From: Sulfitobacter sp. THAF37
GTDB taxonomy: Bacteria > Pseudomonadota > Alphaproteobacteria > Rhodobacterales > Rhodobacteraceae
Length of the DNA stretch: 64,000 bases
NCBI RefSeq assembly: GCF_009363555.1
Contig: NZ_CP045372.1
Location: forward strand, 2,925,501 to 2,989,500
Direction: 5' to 3'
Below are positions 25,121 through 36,147 of this stretch, in pieces; position 1 is the stretch's first letter, and every line of letters starts with the position of its first letter. A program made the position numbers and the translations under genes. The notes beneath the pieces were generated by a model. That model had not been told where the DNA came from and searched no databases. It was given only the letters and a program-made list of their open reading frames with translations.

Positions 25121-25155
25121 AAAAAAAGCGCCGCACATCCAAAGGATGGCGGCGC
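25121..25155 (-). terminator. Strong rho-independent terminator of the small SOS-type gene
   Basis: GCGCCGC-A-CATCC (25128-25140) pairs with GGATG-GCGGCGC (25144-25155) around an AAA loop. Read on the minus strand it is followed by seven T residues (25127-25121). It lies 140 bp past the stop of the 42-residue gene, implying a long 3' untranslated region. Confidence 0.85.
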
Positions 25156-25294
25156 AGAGGGTGCGGTGCTCCCGTGGGACCCGGTTGCGTTCGACGGGGT
25201 GGCAAACCCCAAGGCTGGAAGGACAGGCAGAACCCCCAGCCGCATCAATTGGGACGGATGCGACGAACGTCCGGCGCGAGCGCGCAGGCAAAAA

Positions 25295-25423
25295 TCAAAC
25301 GAAAGACGGCAGGTGCAACCCCACAACCAGCATGACGACCAGCGCCGCAGCGCCCAGAGCATCCTGCAGCAGCGTGTCCTGGGACCGTGCCGCGATGGAT
25401 TTGACTGTCTTGAGCATCGTCAT
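25295..25423 (-). CDS. 42-residue single-helix membrane protein, LexA-box controlled
   Basis: Short gene with GGAGGCCAAC before its ATG. The product begins MTMLKTVKSIAARSQDTLLQ, a basic amphipathic-looking segment of about 20 residues. One hydrophobic helix follows (about 24-41: LGAAALVVMLVVGLHLP), ending SFV. It is probably an inner-membrane micropeptide. A LexA-type box covers the -35 region of a good promoter and a strong terminator closes the transcript, so this is very likely a real, SOS-regulated gene. It lies just downstream of recG on the same strand but with its own promoter. The setting recalls SOS-induced small division inhibitors such as Caulobacter SidA; no sequence homology is claimed. 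Confidence 0.8.
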   Translation of the reverse strand: MTMLKTVKSIAARSQDTLLQDALGAAALVVMLVVGLHLPSFV

Positions 25424-25458
25424 GTTGGCCTCCGTCTTTGTTGCTCCTTTGTTCTCAT

Positions 25459-25492
25459 TTTATAAACGCTCTGTAAAGAACTTTTTAAGAAC
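25459..25492 (-). promoter_or_regulatory. LexA-type SOS box over a sigma-70-like promoter
   Basis: On the minus strand GTTC-TTAAAAA-GTTC (25492-25478) matches exactly the alphaproteobacterial LexA consensus GTTC-N7-GTTC. A TATAAA -10 (25464-25459) lies downstream with a TTAAAA -35 (25488-25483, spacer 18) inside the box. Overlap of box and -35 fits repression. A second near-match with a six-base spacer lies just upstream. Confidence 0.8.
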
Positions 25493-25520
25493 ATTTGCGA
25501 ACAAAAATGGGGATTTTCAG

Positions 25521-29809
<4,289 letters not shown>

Positions 29810-30517
29810 TCAGCCTGTGGCAGCGAGGGTCCGTTCCGCTGGTTCGGGATCGCGCAGCACATATCCCCTGCCCCAGACCGTTTCGATGTAATTCTGGCCG
29901 CCGGTTGCCGCGCTCAGCTTCTTGCGCAGCTTGCAGATGAAAACGTCGATGATCTTGAGTTCCGGTTCGTCCATGCCGCCGTAAAGATGGTTGAGGAACA
30001 TCTCCTTGGTCAGTGTGGTCCCCTTGCGCAGCGACAGAAGTTCGAACATCTGGTATTCCTTGCCGGTGAGGTGAACGGCCTCCTTGTTCACGCTGACCGT
30101 TTTGGCATCCAGATTGACACAGATCGGCCCGGTTTCGATGACCGACTGCGAATGCCCCTTGGACCGGCGGATGATGGCGTGGATCCGTGCCACCAGTTCC
30201 TCGCGGTGAAACGGCTTGGTCAGGTAATCGTCGGCGCCAAATCCAAAACCCTTGATCTTGTTCTCCGTGTCGTCGGCCCCGGAGAGGATCAGGATCGGCG
30301 TGTCGATCCGGCTGACCCGCAGCTGCCGCAAGACGTCATGGCCGTTCATGTCCGGCAGATCGAGGTCGAGCAGGATCAGGTCGTAGTCATAAAGCTTGGC
30401 AAGGTCGATGCCCTCTTCGCCAAGGTCGGTGGCATAGACGTTCAGGTTGGCATGCGTCAGCATCAGTTCGATGCTGCGGGAGGTTGTAGGATCGTCTTCA
30501 ACTAGCAATACACGCAT
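29810..30517 (-). CDS. ctrA: CtrA, cell-cycle response regulator
   Basis: OmpR-type response regulator of 235 residues that binds TTAA-type sites and controls motility, gene transfer agent and cell-cycle genes in alphaproteobacteria. The start [12 protein letters not shown], the phospho-acceptor D51 in [14 protein letters not shown], and [11 protein letters not shown] of the receiver domain are diagnostic. The C-terminal winged helix has [14 protein letters not shown] and [10 protein letters not shown] use the ATG at 30517 with GGAG upstream. The C-terminus ends AATG, not the terminal AA that serves as a ClpXP signal in Caulobacter, so turnover may differ. A CtrA-like box lies upstream and sciP is the next gene up. 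Confidence 0.97.
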   Translation of the reverse strand: MRVLLVEDDPTTSRSIELMLTHANLNVYATDLGEEGIDLAKLYDYDLILLDLDLPDMNGHDVLRQLRVSRIDTPILILSGADDTENKIKGFGFGADDYLTKPFHREELVARIHAIIRRSKGHSQSVIETGPICVNLDAKTVSVNKEAVHLTGKEYQMFELLSLRKGTTLTKEMFLNHLYGGMDEPELKIIDVFICKLRKKLSAATGGQNYIETVWGRGYVLRDPEPAERTLAATG

Positions 30518-30571
30518 TCGCAATCTCCGGGTCTGGCTCACTTGTTAGGCATGGATCGTGAACAAAAAAGG

Positions 30572-30586
30572 TTAACCACCCGTTAC
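30572..30586. promoter_or_regulatory. CtrA-box-like site upstream of ctrA
   Basis: TTAA-CCACCCG-TTAC matches the CtrA full site TTAA-N7-TTAA with one mismatch. It lies 55-69 bp upstream of the ctrA ATG and 28 bp past the sciP stop, in the right place for autoregulation. Confidence 0.55.
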
Positions 30587-30613
30587 CGACTAAAGCAGCA
30601 TACCCCCAACAAC

Positions 30614-30892
30614 TTAAAGTTGTCTATACTTTTGAAGCGTCGTCGCCTTCAGCGCGGTCTCCCCGTGTTCGCTGACAGCCCGCAGCCATTCCAGAAACTC
30701 ATCCGGGCTCAGCTGATATCGCTCCATCGCCTCGTCGCGGGTGATCAGGCCATGGACCACCCCGCGGACCACCGCGGCCTTGCGTGACGCGACCCATCGC
30801 CGTGTGTCGGGCGCGGGCAGATCGGCGCGCGACATCACTGACCCATCCGGTAACGTGACCGCCCGCGGCCCTTCGACTTTCTTCAGGTACAT
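30614..30892 (-). CDS. sciP: SciP-like DUF1153 protein, CtrA inhibitor
   Basis: Helix-turn-helix protein of 92 residues, almost the same length as Caulobacter SciP (about 93). Diagnostic blocks are MYLKKVEGPRAVTLPDGS, then LPAPDTRRWVASRKAAVV, and ITRDEAMERYQLSPDEFLEW. SciP binds CtrA and blocks its recruitment of RNA polymerase (family knowledge). The ATG at 30892 has AGGG upstream and begins at the conserved MYLKK; a GTG at 30913 is less likely. It lies 96 bp upstream of ctrA on the same strand, so inhibitor and target are neighbours. Confidence 0.92.
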   Translation of the reverse strand: MYLKKVEGPRAVTLPDGSVMSRADLPAPDTRRWVASRKAAVVRGVVHGLITRDEAMERYQLSPDEFLEWLRAVSEHGETALKATTLQKYRQL

Positions 30893-30960
30893 CTGGTCGT
30901 TCCCTCGTTGCACCCGTCTTCTGTGCCCCTCGCCGATTTAACGTGCAGTGAAGCGCCCCC

Positions 30961-30988
30961 TTGTGAGTAGGTCGCATTTTCCTATATT
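30961..30988 (+). promoter_or_regulatory. Sigma-70-like promoter for mnmA
   Basis: TTGTGA (30961-30966) and TATATT (30983-30988) are separated by 16 bp and lie 26 bp before the mnmA ATG, which has GGAG at 31005-31008. Confidence 0.6.
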
Positions 30989-31014
30989 GCCCACCAAACC
31001 CCCCGGAGTTCCGC

Positions 31015-32157
31015 ATGCCCCTCGATCAGACGCCGCCCCTCAATTCGCTTGGCTTCGCCAAGCCACCGGCCGATACCCGCGTCGTCGTGGCCATGTCGGG
31101 CGGCGTGGACAGCTCCGTCGTGGCCGCCATGCTGGCTGAAGAGGGCTACGACGTGGTCGGCGTGACGCTTCAGCTCTACGATCACGGCGCGGCGCTGGCC
31201 AAAAAGGGCGCCTGCTGCGCCGGGATCGACATCCACGATGCCCGCCGCGTGGCCGAGGACATGGGATTTCCCCACTACGTTCTCGACTATGAGAATGTCT
31301 TCAAGGACGCGGTGATCGACGAATTCGCAGACAGCTACCTGAGCGGAGCCACCCCGGTCCCCTGCATCCGCTGCAACGAACGGGTGAAATTCAAGGACCT
31401 GCTGGAAACCGCCAGGGACCTCGATGCCGATTGCATGGCCACCGGCCACTACATCCAGCGCAAGATGGGCGCACATGGTCCGGAACTGCACGCCGCCGCC
31501 GATGCCAGCCGCGATCAAAGCTATTTCCTGTTCTCCACCACGCCCGAACAGCTGTCCTACCTGCGCTTTCCGCTGGGCCACCTGCCCAGCAAGGACGACA
31601 CCCGCGCGCTGGCCGCCAAATACGGGCTGAGCGTCGCGATGAAACCCGACAGCCAGGACATCTGCTTCGTCCCCAACGGCGATTATGCCAGCGTGATCCG
31701 CAAACTGCGGCCCGAAGCCGCCGATCCGGGCAATATCGTGGATACGAACGGCCAGGTGCTGGCCCGCCACGAGGGTGTGATCAACTACACCGTCGGTCAG
31801 CGCCGCGGCCTCGGGATCGGCGGGCTTGCCGACCCGCTCTACGTGATCAAGCTCGACCCCGAGCGCAAGGAAGTCGTGGTCGGGCCAAAATCGATGCTGG
31901 CCACCCGGACGGTTCCGGTCAAGGAAATCAACTGGCTGGGCGACGCCCCGCTGACCAGCCGCACGGAATGGCCCATCGCGGTACGGGTCCGCTCGACCCG
32001 TCCGCCGCAGGACGCCATCCTGCGCCCGCTTTCCGACACCACCGCCGAAGTTGAACTGCTCACCCCCGAACAGGGCGTCTCACCCGGTCAGGCCTGCGTC
32101 TTCTACGATCCCGACAGCAGCCGCATTTTCGGCGGCGGATGGATCCACAAAGGCTGA
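31015..32157 (+). CDS. mnmA: tRNA-specific 2-thiouridylase MnmA
   Basis: Protein of 380 residues that inserts sulfur at U34 of tRNA(Lys/Glu/Gln). The PP-loop ATPase motif is [15 protein letters not shown] (about 26-40). The catalytic cysteine lies in [14 protein letters not shown] (about 115-126) and the second active-site cysteine in [19 protein letters not shown] and C-terminal SPGQACVFY are typical. It is transcribed alone on the plus strand, divergent from the sciP-ctrA genes, with a clear promoter and GGAG. A repeat-like hairpin follows the stop. Confidence 0.96.
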   Translation: MPLDQTPPLNSLGFAKPPADTRVVVAMSGGVDSSVVAAMLAEEGYDVVGVTLQLYDHGAALAKKGACCAGIDIHDARRVAEDMGFPHYVLDYENVFKDAVIDEFADSYLSGATPVPCIRCNERVKFKDLLETARDLDADCMATGHYIQRKMGAHGPELHAAADASRDQSYFLFSTTPEQLSYLRFPLGHLPSKDDTRALAAKYGLSVAMKPDSQDICFVPNGDYASVIRKLRPEAADPGNIVDTNGQVLARHEGVINYTVGQRRGLGIGGLADPLYVIKLDPERKEVVVGPKSMLATRTVPVKEINWLGDAPLTSRTEWPIAVRVRSTRPPQDAILRPLSDTTAEVELLTPEQGVSPGQACVFYDPDSSRIFGGGWIHKG

Positions 32158-32165
32158 CCCCGCTT

Positions 32166-32219
32166 TTCTTTTTGCCAAAAATACTCCGAGGAGTTTGAGG
32201 AGCGGCGCTCCTCATTCCT
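32166..32219 (+). repeat. Roseobacter-type intergenic repeat with hairpin downstream of mnmA
   Basis: CTTTTTGCCAAAAATACTCC is followed by GAGGAGC-GGC-GCTCCTC (32197-32213), a 7-bp stem with a three-base loop, then ATTCCTTCTT. The AAATACTCC core followed by a GC-rich hairpin recurs between genes in this bacterial group (from memory) and may act as a terminator for mnmA. A degenerate, inverted relative is at 50460-50545. Confidence 0.5.
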
Positions 32220-32313
32220 TCTTGGATCGAATCGCGCGTCAGCGCGGCTTTGCTTCGCGCTCTCGGGACATCGGCGATATCGGGTGATCAGGTTAAAGCC
32301 GGCGCGCTGTAGA

Positions 32314-33459
32314 TCACATCGCGTCCAGAACCGCCCGTGCCGCCCTCAAACCCGGCGCCTCGCCGCCCTTGCCCAACCGCTCCATGGTCAACGCCATTGC
32401 CGCCTCCTGCGCCTCCGGATTGGCCAGCACCGCCTGCAAACCTTCGGCAATCCCCTCCGCCGTGCAGTCGGGGCCCAGGTATTCCGGCACCACCCGTGTC
32501 TCGCTGACCAGATTGACCAGCGTCACCGTGTCGATCAGCGCAATCGCCTTGACGATGCGAAAGGTCAGCCAGTTCACCCGGTATCCGATCACCATCGGCG
32601 TCGACGCCGCCGCCAGTTCCAGCGATACCGTGCCCGAGGCCGCCAGCGCCAGATCCGCCGCACGAAACGCCGCGCGCTTGCGTGCCTTGGCATCGCCGCC
32701 ATCGCGCGGGTCCAGCACCAGCGGGGTCCCGGGCCAATCCGCCACCGCCGCGCGCACCTCGTCGGCGACCGATACCGCGGCTGGCACGACAACGCGCATC
32801 TGCGGGCGGCGCGCCAGAAGCAGCCCCAGCGCATCGCCGAACACCGCCCCCAGGCGCGCCACCTCTGCCTTGCGCGACCCCGGCAGGACCAGTACGAAAG
32901 GCGCGTCACCGATGCCGCTTTCACGGCGGAAGGCAGCGGCCTCTTCATCCGTCGCAACAGGCTCGGACACCACCGGATGACCCACGAAATCGCATTCCAT
33001 GCCCGCGGCCCGCATCAGCGCCGGCTCAAAGGGCAGCAGCGCCAGCACATGGTCGATGTGTTTCGCCATATGCGCCGCCCGGCCAGGCCGCCAGGCCCAG
33101 ACCGAGGGCGCCACGTAATGCACGGTCCTGATGGCGCTCTGCGCCTTGACCAGTTTTGCGACCCGCAGGGAAAAATCGGGGCTGTCGATGGTGATCATCA
33201 CATCCGGCTGCATCCCAAGCACCGCGTCGGCGGTCTGCCGGATCCGCGCCTTGAGTGCCCGGTACTTCGGCAGGATCTCGGCCAGTCCCATGACGCTCAG
33301 TTCCGACATGTCGAACAGGCTCTCCAGACCTTTGGCCTGCATCTCGGGGCCTCCCACACCCTCGAATGTCACATCGGGGCGCAGGGCCTTCAGCCCGGCC
33401 ATCAACGCCCCGCCCAGCCTGTCGCCCGAAGGTTCACCGGCAAGGACAAAGACCCTCAC
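32314..33459 (-). CDS. lpxB: Lipid-A-disaccharide synthase
   Basis: GT19-family glycosyltransferase of 381 residues joining UDP-2,3-diacylglucosamine and lipid X in lipid A synthesis at the inner membrane. The start VRVFVLAGEPSGD is diagnostic, followed by GVGGPEMQAKG, DSPDFSLRVAK and VAPSVWAWRPGRA, then LLPFEP and LVLPGSRKAEV. The GTG at 33459 overlaps the lpxI stop by four bases (GTGA). It is the last gene of the pyrH-to-lpxB cluster and has no obvious T-rich terminator. Confidence 0.95.
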   Translation of the reverse strand: MRVFVLAGEPSGDRLGGALMAGLKALRPDVTFEGVGGPEMQAKGLESLFDMSELSVMGLAEILPKYRALKARIRQTADAVLGMQPDVMITIDSPDFSLRVAKLVKAQSAIRTVHYVAPSVWAWRPGRAAHMAKHIDHVLALLPFEPALMRAAGMECDFVGHPVVSEPVATDEEAAAFRRESGIGDAPFVLVLPGSRKAEVARLGAVFGDALGLLLARRPQMRVVVPAAVSVADEVRAAVADWPGTPLVLDPRDGGDAKARKRAAFRAADLALAASGTVSLELAAASTPMVIGYRVNWLTFRIVKAIALIDTVTLVNLVSETRVVPEYLGPDCTAEGIAEGLQAVLANPEAQEAAMALTMERLGKGGEAPGLRAARAVLDAM

Positions 33460-34256
33460 CCCTCGCCCCCGCGCCGGGACCACAGGACAAGGCCGAATTC
33501 GTCGGCCAGACGCACGCACTCCTCGCGGTCGAGAACGATCACATCGCCTGCATCCACGATCACCCCGGCCAGACCGGCGGCATGGGCCGCGCGCAGCGTC
33601 TCGGGGCCGATGGTGGGCATGTCGATCTCGCGGATCTGTCCGGCCTTGGGTCCCTTGCAGAGAATCGCGTTCATCTCTCGCGCGCGCGGCGGCAGGGTTT
33701 CCAGCAGATGCGCCGTGCCGCCCATGGCCTCAACCCCCAGCACCTGTTCCCCGCCGATCACGCAGGCCTGCCCGATGTCGAGCGGCGCCAGCCCTGCCAG
33801 CACCGCCTCGCCCCGCGCGGCATCGCGGCGCATCTGCGCGCTGGGCCAGGCATCGGACAAAACCCCCGGCAGGGCCACCAGATCGGGCACCAGCGTGTCG
33901 GCCCCCACGACCTCGAAACCGGTCTGTTCGAAAATCTCCTTGATGACCTGCAACGCGCCGTTGTCGCCCGCCGCCAGCGCCTTTTCGAACATCGGTATCA
34001 GCGGTCTGGTCTCGTCGTCCAGCGCCGTAGGGTCAAGCGCGGGCCGGTGCACGCCACCGCAGAAACAGACCTGCGTCACCCCGCGCTGGCCAAGTTCGAT
34101 CAGCAAAGAGCCCAGCGTTTCCAGCCGGAAGGTCAGATCCACCGCCAGCGTGTCCGGCGGCGTGCCGTCCAGCGCGCAGATCAGCGGTGCGCGGTCCTGC
34201 GCCGCGACAACCTGCGCCGGCAGCCTGCCGCGCCCCGCGATGAGTGCCAGCGTCAT
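33456..34256 (-). CDS. lpxI: UDP-2,3-diacylglucosamine diphosphatase LpxI
   Basis: Protein of 266 residues replacing LpxH in many alphaproteobacteria; it hydrolyses UDP-2,3-diacylglucosamine to lipid X. Features: LIAGRGRLP at the start, VCFCGGVHRP, LVPDLVALPGVLSD, IGGEQVLGVEAMGGT, and near the C-terminus CKGPKAGQIREIDMPTIG. It overlaps lpxB downstream and lpxA upstream by four bases on each side, so the Lpx set is tightly coupled. Confidence 0.94.
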   Translation of the reverse strand: MTLALIAGRGRLPAQVVAAQDRAPLICALDGTPPDTLAVDLTFRLETLGSLLIELGQRGVTQVCFCGGVHRPALDPTALDDETRPLIPMFEKALAAGDNGALQVIKEIFEQTGFEVVGADTLVPDLVALPGVLSDAWPSAQMRRDAARGEAVLAGLAPLDIGQACVIGGEQVLGVEAMGGTAHLLETLPPRAREMNAILCKGPKAGQIREIDMPTIGPETLRAAHAAGLAGVIVDAGDVIVLDREECVRLADEFGLVLWSRRGGEG

Positions 34257-35035
34257 TTCGGTGTCAGGAAATGGCGGTCGGTCTCGGAGGTGATGAAATC
34301 CGTGATCCGGCGCACATAGTCGCTTTCGGTTTCCGCCCCCAGCCGGACCGCGCGCTCCTGAAAGGTGCCCTCGCCCTGCGCCAGCATCTGATAGGCCGCC
34401 CTGAGCGCGGTGATGTCGGCGCGCGACACGCCCTTGCGCTTGAGCCCCACCAGGTTCAGACCCTCCAGCTCACCCTTGGGGGCCTGAACCAGCGCATAGG
34501 GGATGACGTCGTTGGTGATCTTGGTCATCGCACCAATGATGGCGCCCTGGCCCAGACGCACCCATTGGTGCACGCCTGACAGCCCGCCGAGGATCACGTC
34601 GTCCTCGACCACGCAGTGCCCCGCGAGACCGGAGTTGTTCACCATGACCACACGGTCGCCCACGACACAGTCATGCGCCACGTGACAACCGGCCATATAG
34701 AGCCCGTCATTGCCCACCCGTGTCACCCCGCCACCGGCCTCGGTGCCGCAGTTCATGGTCACATGCTCGCGGATACGGTTGCGTTCCCCGATGATCAACG
34801 CGGTCTTCTCGCCGCGGAATTTCAGGTCCTGCGGGATTTCGCCGATGACGGCGAACGGAAAGATCACCGTACCCGCGCCGATCCGGGTATCCCCGGTGAT
34901 GACCACATGGCTCTTGAGCACCACGTCAGCCCCAAGCACGACCTCGGGCCCCACCGTACAATAGGGGCCGATCTGCACAGACGCGTCGATTTGCGCGCCG
35001 TCCTCGATGATCGCGGTAGGGTGGATGTTACTCAT
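34253..35035 (-). CDS. lpxA: Acyl-ACP--UDP-N-acetylglucosamine O-acyltransferase
   Basis: First enzyme of lipid A synthesis, 260 residues. It is a left-handed beta-helix of hexapeptide repeats starting [13 protein letters not shown], with the active-site histidine in [11 protein letters not shown] (about 113-123) and [13 protein letters not shown] later. A C-terminal helical domain has [10 protein letters not shown]. The ATG at 35035 overlaps the fabZ stop (ATGA). Longer upstream starts would run far into fabZ and are rejected. Confidence 0.96.
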   Translation of the reverse strand: MSNIHPTAIIEDGAQIDASVQIGPYCTVGPEVVLGADVVLKSHVVITGDTRIGAGTVIFPFAVIGEIPQDLKFRGEKTALIIGERNRIREHVTMNCGTEAGGGVTRVGNDGLYMAGCHVAHDCVVGDRVVMVNNSGLAGHCVVEDDVILGGLSGVHQWVRLGQGAIIGAMTKITNDVIPYALVQAPKGELEGLNLVGLKRKGVSRADITALRAAYQMLAQGEGTFQERAVRLGAETESDYVRRITDFITSETDRHFLTPK

Positions 35036-35502
35036 GATGCCTCTTTCGGAAGATCGACCATCGCCATGAATTCGGCCTCGGCGGCCATCTCGCCTTCGAC
35101 CGTGGCAACGCCGCCAAAGCGCCAGACCTTGCCGCCCGCCTTGCCGCGCAGGGTTTTCAGATCCATCCTCAGCACGTCGCCCGGCACAACCTTGCGGCGG
35201 AATTTGCATTTGTCGATCGACATGAAGTAGATCAGCATGTCGCGGTCCATGATATCCAGCGCCACCCCCAGCATGACCCCCGCCGTCTGCGCCATCGCCT
35301 CTACGATGGTGACTCCGGGCATGATCGGGGTGCCGGGAAAATGGCCCTGAAAATGCGGCTCGTTCATCGTCACATTCTTGATCCCCACGGCAGAGGAAGT
35401 GCCGTCGATTTCCATCACCTTGTCCACCAACAGAAAGGGATAGCGGTGCGGCAGGATGCGCTGAATTGTCTGGATGTCAGCACTTTGTTTTTCTTGGTTC
35501 AT
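35032..35502 (-). CDS. fabZ: (3R)-hydroxyacyl-ACP dehydratase FabZ
   Basis: Hotdog-fold dehydratase of 156 residues for type II fatty-acid synthesis. The catalytic motif is [20 protein letters not shown], with the His and the downstream Glu in place, and [13 protein letters not shown] near the N-terminus. It balances acyl supply with LpxA in the same operon. It is 65 bp downstream of the ompH/skp gene, on the same strand. Confidence 0.96.
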   Translation of the reverse strand: MNQEKQSADIQTIQRILPHRYPFLLVDKVMEIDGTSSAVGIKNVTMNEPHFQGHFPGTPIMPGVTIVEAMAQTAGVMLGVALDIMDRDMLIYFMSIDKCKFRRKVVPGDVLRMDLKTLRGKAGGKVWRFGGVATVEGEMAAEAEFMAMVDLPKEAS

Positions 35503-35567
35503 TCGTTGTCCTTCACGTCACGTGCCGTACAGGGCTAGCAATTATGCACCCAATGGGCAACATGGGC

Positions 35568-36143
35568 TCAGCGGTCGCTGGCGCCCGACCCGTCGCCCAG
35601 CGTCTCATTCAAAAGCTCGATCGCCTCTTCAGTGATCTCGATCACCGTCGCACTGGCAAAGACGGACCGGCGCTCCAGGATCACGGCCGCCCCGGACTCG
35701 CGCATGAGCTGCTCGAAAACCGGTGCCGCCGCCTGCTGGAACTTCGTCCGCTCACGGTCGAACTCGGCGCTCAGCTCGCGCAGCTTCCTGTCCTGGGCGC
35801 TCCGGGTTTCCTGCACCTTGGCGTCGAAGGCGTCCGCCAGCACGCGGAATTCCTCCGGCGGCATTTGCGTTCTCTTTTTGGTCAGCGCGCGTTCTTCGCG
35901 CTCCAGCTGGGCCTCGATCTCGCGGTTTTCCGTTTCGAGCGCGGACAGCTTTTCGCGCTCTTCCGCCGCCACGCGTTGGCCAAAGTCGCTTTGCTGAAAA
36001 ATCCGTTCGGAATCGATGGTCAGCACGGGGCTGACGACGGCACCCCGCTCGGGGGCGGGCGCCGCCGATGGCTCTTGCGCGGCCAGCGGTGCGGCGCAGA
36101 TCAGCGCCAGCACCACGGCCAGACTATGGGCCAGCCGCCCCAT
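35568..36143 (-). CDS. skp: OmpH/Skp-family periplasmic chaperone
   Basis: Protein of 191 residues with a signal peptide (1-23, ending PLAAQ) and a coiled-coil body (about 60-150) rich in E, R, K and Q, typical of Skp tentacles that hold unfolded outer-membrane proteins. A conserved TIDSERIFQQSDFGQRV strand begins the mature domain. The C-terminus is serine/glycine-rich. The start is 4 bp after the bamA stop, so chaperone and assembly platform are co-expressed. Confidence 0.9.
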   Translation of the reverse strand: MGRLAHSLAVVLALICAAPLAAQEPSAAPAPERGAVVSPVLTIDSERIFQQSDFGQRVAAEEREKLSALETENREIEAQLEREERALTKKRTQMPPEEFRVLADAFDAKVQETRSAQDRKLRELSAEFDRERTKFQQAAAPVFEQLMRESGAAVILERRSVFASATVIEITEEAIELLNETLGDGSGASDR

Positions 36144-36147
36144 GAGA

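Noticed and set aside
25124..25255. 43-codon frame on the minus strand after the small SOS-type gene
   Set aside because: It has no ribosome site, overlaps the terminator stem, and its composition is proline/glycine-rich without pattern.
25485..25502. Second LexA-like pair GTTC-N6-GTTC
   Set aside because: Spacing is six instead of seven; mentioned only as a near-match to the real box.
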